From positions 1 through 64,000 of the forward strand of contig NZ_NGJU01000016.1 of NCBI RefSeq assembly GCF_003987495.1: a stretch of DNA of 64,000 bases. The letters are read 5' to 3'. Below, in pieces: positions 12,106-20,815 of this stretch. This DNA is from Vagococcus salmoninarum (lineage in GTDB: Bacteria; Bacillota; Bacilli; Lactobacillales; Vagococcaceae). The notes under the pieces were generated by a model. The model saw only the letters and a program-made list of their open reading frames with translations. It searched no databases and was not told the origin of the DNA. A program made the translations under genes and the position numbers. Numbering within the stretch: position 1 is the stretch's first letter; every line of letters starts with the position of its first letter.

Positions 12106-15100
12106 TTGAAAAAAATTGTACCGATACTAGCTGTTGTAACCTTACTTTTACAGACACTAGTAGGACCAGTAGTTGCCGTAGCAGATACATTAGGAGCAAC
12201 GGACAACCTACCTAAAATTAACTTAACGAGCATTAATGCTGAATTAAGAGAAGGAGACCAAGAAGTCACTTCTATTGAAAAAGACAAAGCATACCAGTTA
12301 CATGTGACTGGTGATTTCACAAAGAATGAGACGGAATTAGCTGAATTACTAATTACTATTAGTAATAATTTTAAGTTAGTAAATCAACAAGTTGCTTTAA
12401 CGAACTTGAATGGCAAAGTATTAGGTCAAGCGTCAACAGCAGACCAAGAAATTAACTTAGCTATTAAGGAAGAGATTATTGCAGAAGAAAAGTTCAGTCT
12501 TGATCTAGCTGTAACTTATAAAGGTCAAGAGGCGGTCACTAATGATAGCTTAGCCCTTAATAGTTCATTAGGAACAACAGAGATTCCAGTCGCTGTGACA
12601 GGGACTGAAACTAGTTCAAGTGAACTAGCAACTAGCGAAACAGAAGAAGCAGAAGAAACAAAAGAAACAGTAGGCAGTACAGAAGAAGTCACAAAAGACA
12701 GCAGTGAAGCAACAACTAGTACTGAAAGCAAAGAACCAGCCAAAAAATTAAGTCTGAGAGAATCGGATTTATTTGATGGCAAAGAAATCAAGGAAAATAT
12801 TATTAAAGATTTAACTTATACAGTTGAACCAGCTGGTGCTGTGACTATTGACTCAACGATCTCTTTAAAAGTTGATTGGTCCTTACCAGAAAAATTAAGA
12901 GATAATATTTATGGAGGGGAAACTTTCTCATTTGACTTAGCACCAGAATTTAAAATTGGTAGTGGGTTTTCTGGAGATTTTAAAAATGACGACGGTAAAC
13001 CTTACGCCAGCTATACTGTTTCTGAAGCAGGCAAAGTAGTTATTACTTTTAATGACAATGTTCAAGACATGGAAGATATTCAAGGTAGCTTCAATATTAA
13101 AACGACTTTGAACGAGAAGTTAATTACAAAAGAAGAAACTTACACGATTAAAAACCCGATTAAAGATAAAGACTTTACAATCGAAATTCCAGTTACATCT
13201 AAAACAGAAGAAAAAATTGGGAAAACTGGTCAAGCGAATAAAGATAAAAATGCTACAGCCATTGATTGGACTTTAATGGTTAATACAGCTCAAAAGAACT
13301 TAACTAACTTAACGATTACTGATACTTTACCAACAGGTTTAGTCATTGCTAAAGCTGAAGACGTTAAGATTTATGCTGTTAGCGTTGATATTAACGGAAA
13401 ATTAACTGGTGGAAAAGAACTAGTTTCTCCAAGTGAGTACGACCTTGATATTAAAACAGGTCAAATTAAATTTAAAGGTAGTACGAATAAAGCCTACCAA
13501 ATTGAGTACCAAACTCAAATTGAAGAATCAGCTAAACCTGCCGACGGTGGACATGTAAAGTTTACAAATAATGTTAAACAAACCTCAGACAATGGCAAAG
13601 ACTTATCAACAAGTGCCACAGTTGGCGTAAACTATGGTGTCTTATTAAATAAATCAAATGGTGCTTATGATACCGCAACGGAAACTGCTAGTTGGTCAGT
13701 TGAATATAACTACGGCGAGAAAAAGCTGAACGAGAAAGACAGTTATTTAGAAGATACATTTGATGAATCAATGGTCTTAGTTAAAGAGTCAGTCAAATTA
13801 TATGAACAAGTGGCAGATGAAAAAGGTAATTTTTCTGAAGGCCGTCAATTAGTGTTAGGCAAAGATTATGAATTAGTCGAAACAGATAATAGTTTTAAAG
13901 TCACCTTCACTGATGGTCTCGATCATGCAGTGAAAATGACTTATGACACTAAATTTAAAGATAACTACTTCGTTGACAGTGGTACTAAAGAAGTTAAAAA
14001 CACTGTGAAAACCGCGGGTGACTCTAAAGGTGGTACAACTAACGGGGTTACTCAAAATGGCTTAGTTAAAAGTGTCAAAGATTACGACTACACAAATGAA
14101 ACGATTGACTGGCAGTTAACAGTCAATCAAAGTAAATACGAAATGAAGAACTGGGTATTAGAAGATATTTTTGCAAACAAAGGCTTAACTTTCTTAGCTG
14201 AAACGTTAGAAGTTAGATTAAATGATGGAGATGGCGAAGTCTTAAAAGCTGGAACTGACTATGTCGTTTCACCAAAACCAGACAAAGCCGGTTTTGATTT
14301 ATCCTTAAAGGGTAACTATGAAACTACCAATGAGACATTATATATTTCTTATCGAACAAGCTATGATAAAAATGAGCTAGCTGATAAGAGCCGTGGCTTC
14401 TATAATCACGCCATTGCGACTTGGACCGATACAAATGGTGAGACTCGTAAAAATGAGGTTGGGGCAGAGCACTGGCCAAATTCTGAAACTTATAACAATG
14501 GTAGTAAGTCAGGTGTCTATGATGCTGAAACGAAACTGATTACTTGGACAATTAATGTTAACTATAACCGTAAAGAGATTATCGATGGTTATATTTCAGA
14601 TAAAATTAACGGCAACCAAAAATACGTAGCCAAGTCCGCAGAATTAAAAGAATTTACTGTTGATAAAAATGGTAATATCCAAACTGGGAAAGTAATCTCA
14701 GACGCTGCCGTAACTGAACCAACAGCAGAAAATGAAGCCACTTTAGAAGTCTTTTTACCGTCACCTTCTGAAAAGATGGGGTATCAGTTAACTTTCCAAA
14801 CAAGTTTAGCTGGTGAGATTATTGAAGAGCAAGACAGTTATAAAAACAAGGCTGAATTCTATGTTGGCGAGAACTTACAAGATACTTTAACCGCTGATGT
14901 TACGATTAAAAATGGTGGTACTTTCGCTACAAAACGTGGGAATCAAAACCAAGAAAATGAGAAACAAGCCGATTGGGAAATTCGTGCCAATGAAAGCCAA
15001 TCAACAGTTTCAGGCTTTACCGTAATTGATGAGCCTTCTTTAAATCAAGTCATTAAAGAAGACACAGTTAAAATTACAGAAATGAAAACTGATAAAAATG

Positions 15101-18100
15101 GCGATCATTCTTACACAGACAAAGTCTTAACGCGTGATGAAGATTATTCATTAGTCATTACTCAAGACTTAGCAACAGGTCAAGAAACAATGACAATCTC
15201 ATTTTTAAAAGAAATTACTAAAACTTATGGGATTAGTTATAGTACCGACTTATTACTAACAGACGGCAATAATGCCTTAACTAACAAAGTCTCAGCTTAT
15301 GGGGACAATGAAAAAGTAACAGTTAAAGAAGTCAGTGAAACGATTAATGTTTATCACACTGATCATGATGGTACAAGCTCTGGTAAGATTTCAGAAGTCT
15401 TTATTAGAAAAGAAGATGACCATAAACGTAAATTATCTGGAGTTAAGTTCCAACTATTTAATAAGGCCGGTAAAATGGTCCGTGAGAACACCACAGATGA
15501 AAATGGTATCATCCATTTTGCTAATATCTTATCAGGAACATATACGTTAAAAGAAGTGACACGTAATTCAGGCTATATGTTGGATGAATCATTAACAGCA
15601 GGTACGAAAGAAATTAAAGTTGTTCGTGGTGAAACCAATGAAGCTCAGCCATTAATCGTTGTTAACACGTTAAATGAAGTACGGATGCAAAAAGTTAATG
15701 AAGAGGGTACGCCCTTAGCTGGAGCAATCTTTAGTCTAGCGAAAGAAAATCCTCAAGGTCAATTTGAAGAATTGCCAGCGTTCCAAAAGATTGCCACTAA
15801 TGAAAATGGCGAACTATTAATTGAAGGCTTAGCAATTGGTAACTATCAATTGACGGAAGTTGAAGCAGCGCCAGGTTTTATTAAAAATACTGAAATTAAG
15901 TCTTTTGAAATTACTGGTAATGAAATTGCCGCTGTTAACTTAGGGGAATTTGTCAATTATCAAGGTCAAGCAAGTTTAATAAAAAAAGACAGCCAAGGAA
16001 CACCGATTTCAGGAGCGGTCTTTAGCCTCTTTGATAGTAAAATGCAACCTTTAAATATTAATGCTACTGCTAATGAGGATGGCTTAGTTGAGTTTAAAAA
16101 CTTAGCACCAGGAAGCTATATCCTTCTTGAAACCGTAGCAGCCCCAGGTTACATGTTAAATAAAACGTCGCAAAGTTTTACAATTGTTAATGAAACCAAA
16201 GGTGAAGTTGTCAACGTGCCTTTAAATGATGTTGTCAACTATCAAGGATCAGCTCAATTAACAAAAGTTGATGAAGCTGGCAAAGGGTTAGCAGGTGCCG
16301 TTTTTGAAATTATTAATGAAGAGGGCGAAAGTATCCTTACAGATTTAATTTCTGATGAAAACGGAATAGTTGAAGCAACAAACTTAGCACCAGGGACTTA
16401 CTTCTTTAAAGAAGTTACTGCCCCAGAAGGTTATCTTTTAAATAGTGAAACTTATGAGTTCACAGTAGCTAATGAAGCAACTGAAACTCCAATGATGATT
16501 GAAGTTGGTAAAGCGACTAACTACCAAGGTTCAGCGGAGTTAATTAAAACTAACAACGATGGCGAAGGGTTAGCTGGAGCAGAATTCAAAGTAACTGATG
16601 CTGAAGGTAAAAAAGTTGGCGAGGTCTTAACATCGGATAAAGATGGTAAGTTAGTAGTTGAAAACTTAGCACCAGGTACCTATCATTTCGAAGAAATCAA
16701 AGCACCAACAGGTTATATTTTAAACACTGAAAAAGTTGAATTTACAATTAGTCCAGAAGCAGCAGGCGAACCAACTGTTGTTACAGGTCTTGAATTAATC
16801 AACTACTTAGGTTCAGCTCAATTAGTTAAAACTAACGAAGACAACCTAGCTTTAGCTGGGGCAACTTTCAAAGTTGAAACAGATCAAGGTCAAGTCATTG
16901 AAACGGATTTAATTTCCGACAAAAATGGCCTAGTAACAATTCAAGATTTAGCACCAGGTAAATACGCTTTTATTGAAACAAAAGCAGCACCAGGGCATAT
17001 GTTAAATAAAACACCAATTACTTTTGAAATTGTTGCAGAAGCAGCCGGTCAACCAGTGTTAGTTAATGCAGGATCATTAATTAACTATCAAGGTGGCGCA
17101 CAGTTAACTAAAGTTAACGAAGCAGGTGAGACACTTTCAGAGGCGGTCTTTAGTCTCTTTAATGAAGGAAAAGAACTAATTACTAGTGGCTTAACTTCAA
17201 ATGACAAAGGGCTAATTGAAGTCAAAAACTTAGCACCAGGTAATTATTATTTTGAAGAAACTCAAGCACCAACAGACTATGTTTTGAATGAAGAAACAGT
17301 TTCCTTTACAATTAGTCATGAAGCGACAGCAACACCGACGATTGTTGAAGTTGATTTTGTTAACTATCAAGGTGAGATTGTCTTCAGAAAAGTCAGTGGC
17401 GATGTTCGTCCACGAGCTACTTTTGTTGATAATGGTTTAGCTGGAGCAGAATTTAAATTAGAAAAATTAGTTGCGAGAAGTACCCTTGAGGCTGAAACAG
17501 ATGAAGAAGTCGAAGACGTAGCGATTATTAAAGCAGATAAAACTGGTTTAGTTAAAGTAACTGGGTTAGCACCTGGTGATTACAAGATGACTGAAATCAA
17601 AGCACCGACAGGTTATATCACTCGGACGAAAGTCTTTGATTTTACTATCGAGGGAAGTGCTAAAGGTCGTCCTGAACACGCCTATGGCATTGAACAAGGG
17701 GCAGTTTTTGAAAACTACCAAGGAACGGCAGAACTAATTAAAACAAACAAAGAAGGTCAAGGGTTAGTTGGGGCTGAATTTAAAGTCACTGATGAAACTG
17801 GCGAAACAGTTATTGAAGGCTTAACTTCTGATGACACAGGGAAAGTTTTAGCTGAAAACCTAGCACCAGGTAAGTATTTCTTTGTTGAAACACAAGCACC
17901 AACAGGTTACGTCATTAACAGTAACCCAGTGGCTTTCACTATTGCTGAAGAGTCAGAATCAGGACGTAGTGATGTCACAGGTTTAGAATTGATTAACTAT
18001 CAAGGTAGCGTTGAATTAAATAAACGTGATCAAGAGGGGAATCCTTTAGCGGGAGCCGTCTTTAGCATTATTGATGAGCAAGATAATGTTGTGTTTGAAA

Positions 18101-19332
18101 ATCTTGTCTCTAATGAAGCAGGCTTAGTGAGCCAAAGTGATATTAAACCTGGTACATACCGTTTAATTGAAACACAAGCACCAACAGGTTACATCATTAA
18201 TAGCGAACCAGTTGAATTTACAATTGCTGCAACATCAGAGACTGGTCATGCAGATATTAATAATTTAGAGTTAATCAACTATCAAGGCAGTGCTGAATTA
18301 GTTAAAAAAGACAGTCAAAACAAGGCGTTAGCTGGAGCAGAATTTAAAGTCTTCGATGCTAATGATAAGTCAGTTGGGGACGTGTTAACTTCTGATGAAG
18401 AAGGTAACATTACTGTTAAAGGTTTAGCGCCAGGAACGTACTACTTTGAAGAAATCAAAGCACCGACAGGCTATATCTTAAATAGTGAACCAGTTGAGTT
18501 TACAATTGAAAAGACAGCTACAGGTCAACCTGAAGTTGTGAAAGACTTGGAATTAATTAACTATCAAGGGTCAGTTGAATTAATGAAACGTGATAACCGA
18601 GGCAATGGCTTAGCAGGAGCAGTCTTCAAACTAGAGAAACTAGTTGCTGGAGAAGTTGATACTGAAGCAGATTATCCAGAACATATCTCTGATAAAACTG
18701 GCTTAGTCAAAGTCGAAAACTTGGAACCAGGAGACTATCAATTAGTTGAAATCGAAGCTCCAACAGGATATATCATTAATAGTACGCCACAACCATTCAC
18801 GATTAATGAAGAATCAGCTAATGGTCGTGTTGATGTGAAAGACTTAGAATTAATCAACTACCAAGGTTCAGTTGAATTAACTAAACGTGCTGTTGAGGGC
18901 AAACAAAAAACGTTAGCCGGTGCAGAATTCAAATTAGTCGATGAAACTGGCAAAGTGTTAAAAGAAAAATTAACAACGGATAAAGCTGGAAAAATCAAAT
19001 TTACTGATTTAGCGCCAGGTAAGTACCACTTTATCGAAACGAAAGCGCCAAGTGGTTACCAGCTAGATGAAACGCCAGTACCATTTGAGATTGAAACTAT
19101 CATAGCAGGCCAACCTAACGTCATTGAAGTGACAGCATGGAATACGGCCGTTGATCCAGTAGAACCTCTTAAACCAGGGAAAACAGACCAATCTAAGCCT
19201 AACAATAAACCAAGTAATAAACCAAGTAATAAATTACCACAAACAAATGAAGCTAGTAGCTTATTATTAACATTAGTAGGAATGACTTTAGTTTCAGTTG
19301 CCTTTGTTGCAACTAAACGTAAAAAGTCGTAA
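12106..19332 (+). CDS. Giant LPXTG-type surface adhesin with 13 SpaA/CnaB repeats
   Basis: This is a cell-wall-anchored adhesin of about 2408 residues. Order: signal peptide (1 to about 28), a low-complexity Ser/Thr/Glu segment (about 165-215), a Cna-like A region starting near 230, and about five collagen-binding-type modules opening with motifs such as IDWTLMVN (385), ASWSVEYN (529), IDWQLTVN (667), ITWTINVN (812) and ADWEIRAN (955). Thirteen SpaA/CnaB domains follow from about 1084. A Pro/Asn spacer, the sorting motif LPQTN (2377-2381), a hydrophobic segment and a basic tail end it. The start is TTG 12106, because AGAGGAAAG ends 8 bases before it; ATG 12085 has no ribosome site. It is monocistronic. 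No sortase is in the window. The ligand is unknown. Confidence 0.93.
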   Translation: MKKIVPILAVVTLLLQTLVGPVVAVADTLGATDNLPKINLTSINAELREGDQEVTSIEKDKAYQLHVTGDFTKNETELAELLITISNNFKLVNQQVALTNLNGKVLGQASTADQEINLAIKEEIIAEEKFSLDLAVTYKGQEAVTNDSLALNSSLGTTEIPVAVTGTETSSSELATSETEEAEETKETVGSTEEVTKDSSEATTSTESKEPAKKLSLRESDLFDGKEIKENIIKDLTYTVEPAGAVTIDSTISLKVDWSLPEKLRDNIYGGETFSFDLAPEFKIGSGFSGDFKNDDGKPYASYTVSEAGKVVITFNDNVQDMEDIQGSFNIKTTLNEKLITKEETYTIKNPIKDKDFTIEIPVTSKTEEKIGKTGQANKDKNATAIDWTLMVNTAQKNLTNLTITDTLPTGLVIAKAEDVKIYAVSVDINGKLTGGKELVSPSEYDLDIKTGQIKFKGSTNKAYQIEYQTQIEESAKPADGGHVKFTNNVKQTSDNGKDLSTSATVGVNYGVLLNKSNGAYDTATETASWSVEYNYGEKKLNEKDSYLEDTFDESMVLVKESVKLYEQVADEKGNFSEGRQLVLGKDYELVETDNSFKVTFTDGLDHAVKMTYDTKFKDNYFVDSGTKEVKNTVKTAGDSKGGTTNGVTQNGLVKSVKDYDYTNETIDWQLTVNQSKYEMKNWVLEDIFANKGLTFLAETLEVRLNDGDGEVLKAGTDYVVSPKPDKAGFDLSLKGNYETTNETLYISYRTSYDKNELADKSRGFYNHAIATWTDTNGETRKNEVGAEHWPNSETYNNGSKSGVYDAETKLITWTINVNYNRKEIIDGYISDKINGNQKYVAKSAELKEFTVDKNGNIQTGKVISDAAVTEPTAENEATLEVFLPSPSEKMGYQLTFQTSLAGEIIEEQDSYKNKAEFYVGENLQDTLTADVTIKNGGTFATKRGNQNQENEKQADWEIRANESQSTVSGFTVIDEPSLNQVIKEDTVKITEMKTDKNGDHSYTDKVLTRDEDYSLVITQDLATGQETMTISFLKEITKTYGISYSTDLLLTDGNNALTNKVSAYGDNEKVTVKEVSETINVYHTDHDGTSSGKISEVFIRKEDDHKRKLSGVKFQLFNKAGKMVRENTTDENGIIHFANILSGTYTLKEVTRNSGYMLDESLTAGTKEIKVVRGETNEAQPLIVVNTLNEVRMQKVNEEGTPLAGAIFSLAKENPQGQFEELPAFQKIATNENGELLIEGLAIGNYQLTEVEAAPGFIKNTEIKSFEITGNEIAAVNLGEFVNYQGQASLIKKDSQGTPISGAVFSLFDSKMQPLNINATANEDGLVEFKNLAPGSYILLETVAAPGYMLNKTSQSFTIVNETKGEVVNVPLNDVVNYQGSAQLTKVDEAGKGLAGAVFEIINEEGESILTDLISDENGIVEATNLAPGTYFFKEVTAPEGYLLNSETYEFTVANEATETPMMIEVGKATNYQGSAELIKTNNDGEGLAGAEFKVTDAEGKKVGEVLTSDKDGKLVVENLAPGTYHFEEIKAPTGYILNTEKVEFTISPEAAGEPTVVTGLELINYLGSAQLVKTNEDNLALAGATFKVETDQGQVIETDLISDKNGLVTIQDLAPGKYAFIETKAAPGHMLNKTPITFEIVAEAAGQPVLVNAGSLINYQGGAQLTKVNEAGETLSEAVFSLFNEGKELITSGLTSNDKGLIEVKNLAPGNYYFEETQAPTDYVLNEETVSFTISHEATATPTIVEVDFVNYQGEIVFRKVSGDVRPRATFVDNGLAGAEFKLEKLVARSTLEAETDEEVEDVAIIKADKTGLVKVTGLAPGDYKMTEIKAPTGYITRTKVFDFTIEGSAKGRPEHAYGIEQGAVFENYQGTAELIKTNKEGQGLVGAEFKVTDETGETVIEGLTSDDTGKVLAENLAPGKYFFVETQAPTGYVINSNPVAFTIAEESESGRSDVTGLELINYQGSVELNKRDQEGNPLAGAVFSIIDEQDNVVFENLVSNEAGLVSQSDIKPGTYRLIETQAPTGYIINSEPVEFTIAATSETGHADINNLELINYQGSAELVKKDSQNKALAGAEFKVFDANDKSVGDVLTSDEEGNITVKGLAPGTYYFEEIKAPTGYILNSEPVEFTIEKTATGQPEVVKDLELINYQGSVELMKRDNRGNGLAGAVFKLEKLVAGEVDTEADYPEHISDKTGLVKVENLEPGDYQLVEIEAPTGYIINSTPQPFTINEESANGRVDVKDLELINYQGSVELTKRAVEGKQKTLAGAEFKLVDETGKVLKEKLTTDKAGKIKFTDLAPGKYHFIETKAPSGYQLDETPVPFEIETIIAGQPNVIEVTAWNTAVDPVEPLKPGKTDQSKPNNKPSNKPSNKLPQTNEASSLLLTLVGMTLVSVAFVATKRKKS
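15355..19143 (+). repeat. 13 tandem SpaA/CnaB domain repeats in the adhesin
   Basis: Each unit is about 93-115 residues. Conserved pieces recur: a first-strand lysine (IKK, TKV, IKT), LAGAxF, a LAPGxY turn, an ET/EI-xAPTGY segment, and a closing INYQG. In SpaA-type folds the lysine, the glutamate before APTGY and the terminal asparagine form an intradomain isopeptide bond, and all three positions are visible in most units. The first two units are the most divergent. Units 8 and 12 carry insertions (KLEKLVA). Confidence 0.9.
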
Positions 19333-19337
19333 ACGCA

Positions 19338-19376
19338 AAAAAAGTCAGTGCCGATCAAGGCGCTGACTTTTTTTTG
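19338..19376. terminator. Bidirectional terminator between adhesin and degenerate ABC gene
   Basis: A 12-bp stem with one G-T pair (19341-19352 with 19359-19370) is flanked by an A run on the left and a T run on the right. It can serve both converging genes. Confidence 0.9.
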
Positions 19377-19406
19377 TAAGTAATCTAACTGAAATTATTA
19401 GGGATA

Positions 19407-19928
19407 TTAGTTTGAACCTTCGATTAAAAGGACGCCGGTTTGTTGTTTCAAAAGGGCTTGTTTAGTAAAAATCACAAAAGATGTCGGCGTTTCTTTTGTG
19501 ATTTTCTTTAAGGAAGGGAGTAAATCTAAGAGAAAATCGAGAGGCAAAGCTAGTTCAACATCATTTAAATAAATAACTTCCCGCTGTAAGGCTAGCCCTC
19601 GAATTAAGTGGATTAAAAACTTAGTTTCAGGACTAATACTGGCTGCTTGTTGATTACTGACAACGGTAGCTAGTTTAAAGTATTGACTCCATTTAAGAAT
19701 ATTTTGAAAGTAGCTCTTTTTTTGTTTACGAGAAATGCCTAGTAAGAGATTTTCTTGGACTGACAAAAAAGGGAGCAGCGAACTATCGTTACCAATATAA
19801 TAATAGCTTGTCATTTCTTTAGCCAAGTGAGGATTTTTTTTAGCTAAGTCTGGTGATCCCTCCTTATCAAAGTAAACGATAATTAAAGGGTGATTTTGTT
19901 GTTTCAATTCATCAATTAGTTTAGTCAT
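19407..19928 (-). CDS. Degenerate ABC-type ATPase-like protein lacking Walker A
   Basis: This 173-residue protein looks like the second half of an ABC ATPase. LPFLSVQENLLLGI resembles the Q-loop/helical region, and a degraded signature to Walker B stretch follows (LIHLIRGLALQREVIYLNDVE). The N-terminal part has no GxxGxGKS/T motif, the LSGGQ is not recognisable and the Walker B acid is displaced, so ATP hydrolysis is unlikely. The start is ATG 19928 with AAAGGTGGG 6 bases upstream; a longer frame to 19982 overlaps the preceding gene. It lies 13 bases after the FtsX-like permease and shares its operon. It could be a decayed or regulatory ATPase subunit. Confidence 0.6.
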   Translation of the reverse strand: MTKLIDELKQQNHPLIIVYFDKEGSPDLAKKNPHLAKEMTSYYYIGNDSSLLPFLSVQENLLLGISRKQKKSYFQNILKWSQYFKLATVVSNQQAASISPETKFLIHLIRGLALQREVIYLNDVELALPLDFLLDLLPSLKKITKETPTSFVIFTKQALLKQQTGVLLIEGSN

Positions 19929-19941
19929 TAACAACCCACCT

Positions 19942-20703
19942 TTAGGCATACATGTTTTTTTGAAGATAAAAAACGCTAGCAATTGAAGTTAAAGTAATAA
20001 AAAGTAGACTAAGTAAAAAGAGCTGAACAAAGCTACGGGCAACTTCAGTTGTTAATTGTAGGCTGCCAAAAGTACTTTCAGATGTTTCAATACTATAAAA
20101 AGCTTCTGCATTGAAAGGGAGTAAAAGTTTTTTATTCGTTTGATCAGTATTTTCTAAGTCGTTATGGGACTTAATCACAATTTCAAAAGGCAGCTCTTTA
20201 GAAAAGAGTTGCTCGTTTATCGACATTGTTTCTTCTTTAATAAAGTTTTGGGAAAGCAACATGACTAAAAGGACTCCTAAGAAACTGAAAATAATTGGAA
20301 ATAAGGCTTCGATGATTAATTGAAAACTAATTCTCCAAAGGCTGAGGCCTAAGCTTAATAAGGCTTTGATATCTTGCCGTCGGTGATATAACAATGTTCC
20401 TGTTAGAGCAATTCCAATTATCAGAATACTCGACATTGCGATTTTAGTGACGAAGAAATATGTTTCTTGAAGTTCGATATTAGCAGTAACGATCGTATTG
20501 AAGCCTTTAGTTGGTGTTCCAGGTAAATACTGGGAAAGGACGTCCCAACGCTCAGAAATTAATAACATTTTGCTTTTTTGAAATTTAAGTAAGAGTCTTA
20601 ACAAAGTCAGGACCATTAAAGAAAGACTAAAAAAACCAAAGAGCAACAGATTATATTTTTTATAGTAACGAATACTAGCAAATGTATTTTGCGCTTTCTT
20701 CAT
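19942..20703 (-). CDS. FtsX-like permease protein
   Basis: This is a 253-residue membrane protein with four predicted transmembrane helices: about residues 17-37, 88-108, 128-150 and 225-247. The topology is one helix, an extracellular loop, two helices, a larger extracellular loop and a last helix. The cytoplasmic RRQDIKALLSLGLSLWRISFQLIIE-like coupling segment (residues 112-136) resembles the FtsX/MacB family. It would need an ATPase partner; the downstream gene is the obvious candidate but appears catalytically dead. The ribosome site is GAGGTGACC just before the ATG. Confidence 0.72.
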   Translation of the reverse strand: MKKAQNTFASIRYYKKYNLLLFGFFSLSLMVLTLLRLLLKFQKSKMLLISERWDVLSQYLPGTPTKGFNTIVTANIELQETYFFVTKIAMSSILIIGIALTGTLLYHRRQDIKALLSLGLSLWRISFQLIIEALFPIIFSFLGVLLVMLLSQNFIKEETMSINEQLFSKELPFEIVIKSHNDLENTDQTNKKLLLPFNAEAFYSIETSESTFGSLQLTTEVARSFVQLFLLSLLFITLTSIASVFYLQKNMYA

Positions 20704-20777
20704 GTTCTGGTCACCTCATACTATTTATTATAAACAGAACATGTGAAAAATATATGAAATTAAAGCGGATAAAGCAT

Positions 20778-20810
20778 AAAAAAGCCACGAATTTAAGTTA
20801 ATTCGTGGCT
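20778..20810 (-). terminator. Terminator of ltaS
   Basis: An 11-bp stem (20783-20793 with 20800-20810, AGCCACGAATT) is followed on the minus strand by six T residues. Confidence 0.88.
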
Positions 20811-20815
20811 TAAGC

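Noticed and set aside
15335-15550. 71-codon plus-strand ORF inside the adhesin
   Set aside because: It is an alternative frame of the adhesin repeat region, with no independent support.
15355-19143. Regular tandem repeats that could be read as a CRISPR array or satellite DNA
   Set aside because: The repeats are about 280 bases, in frame and encode SpaA/CnaB domains with full protein conservation, so they are protein repeats and not a CRISPR array.
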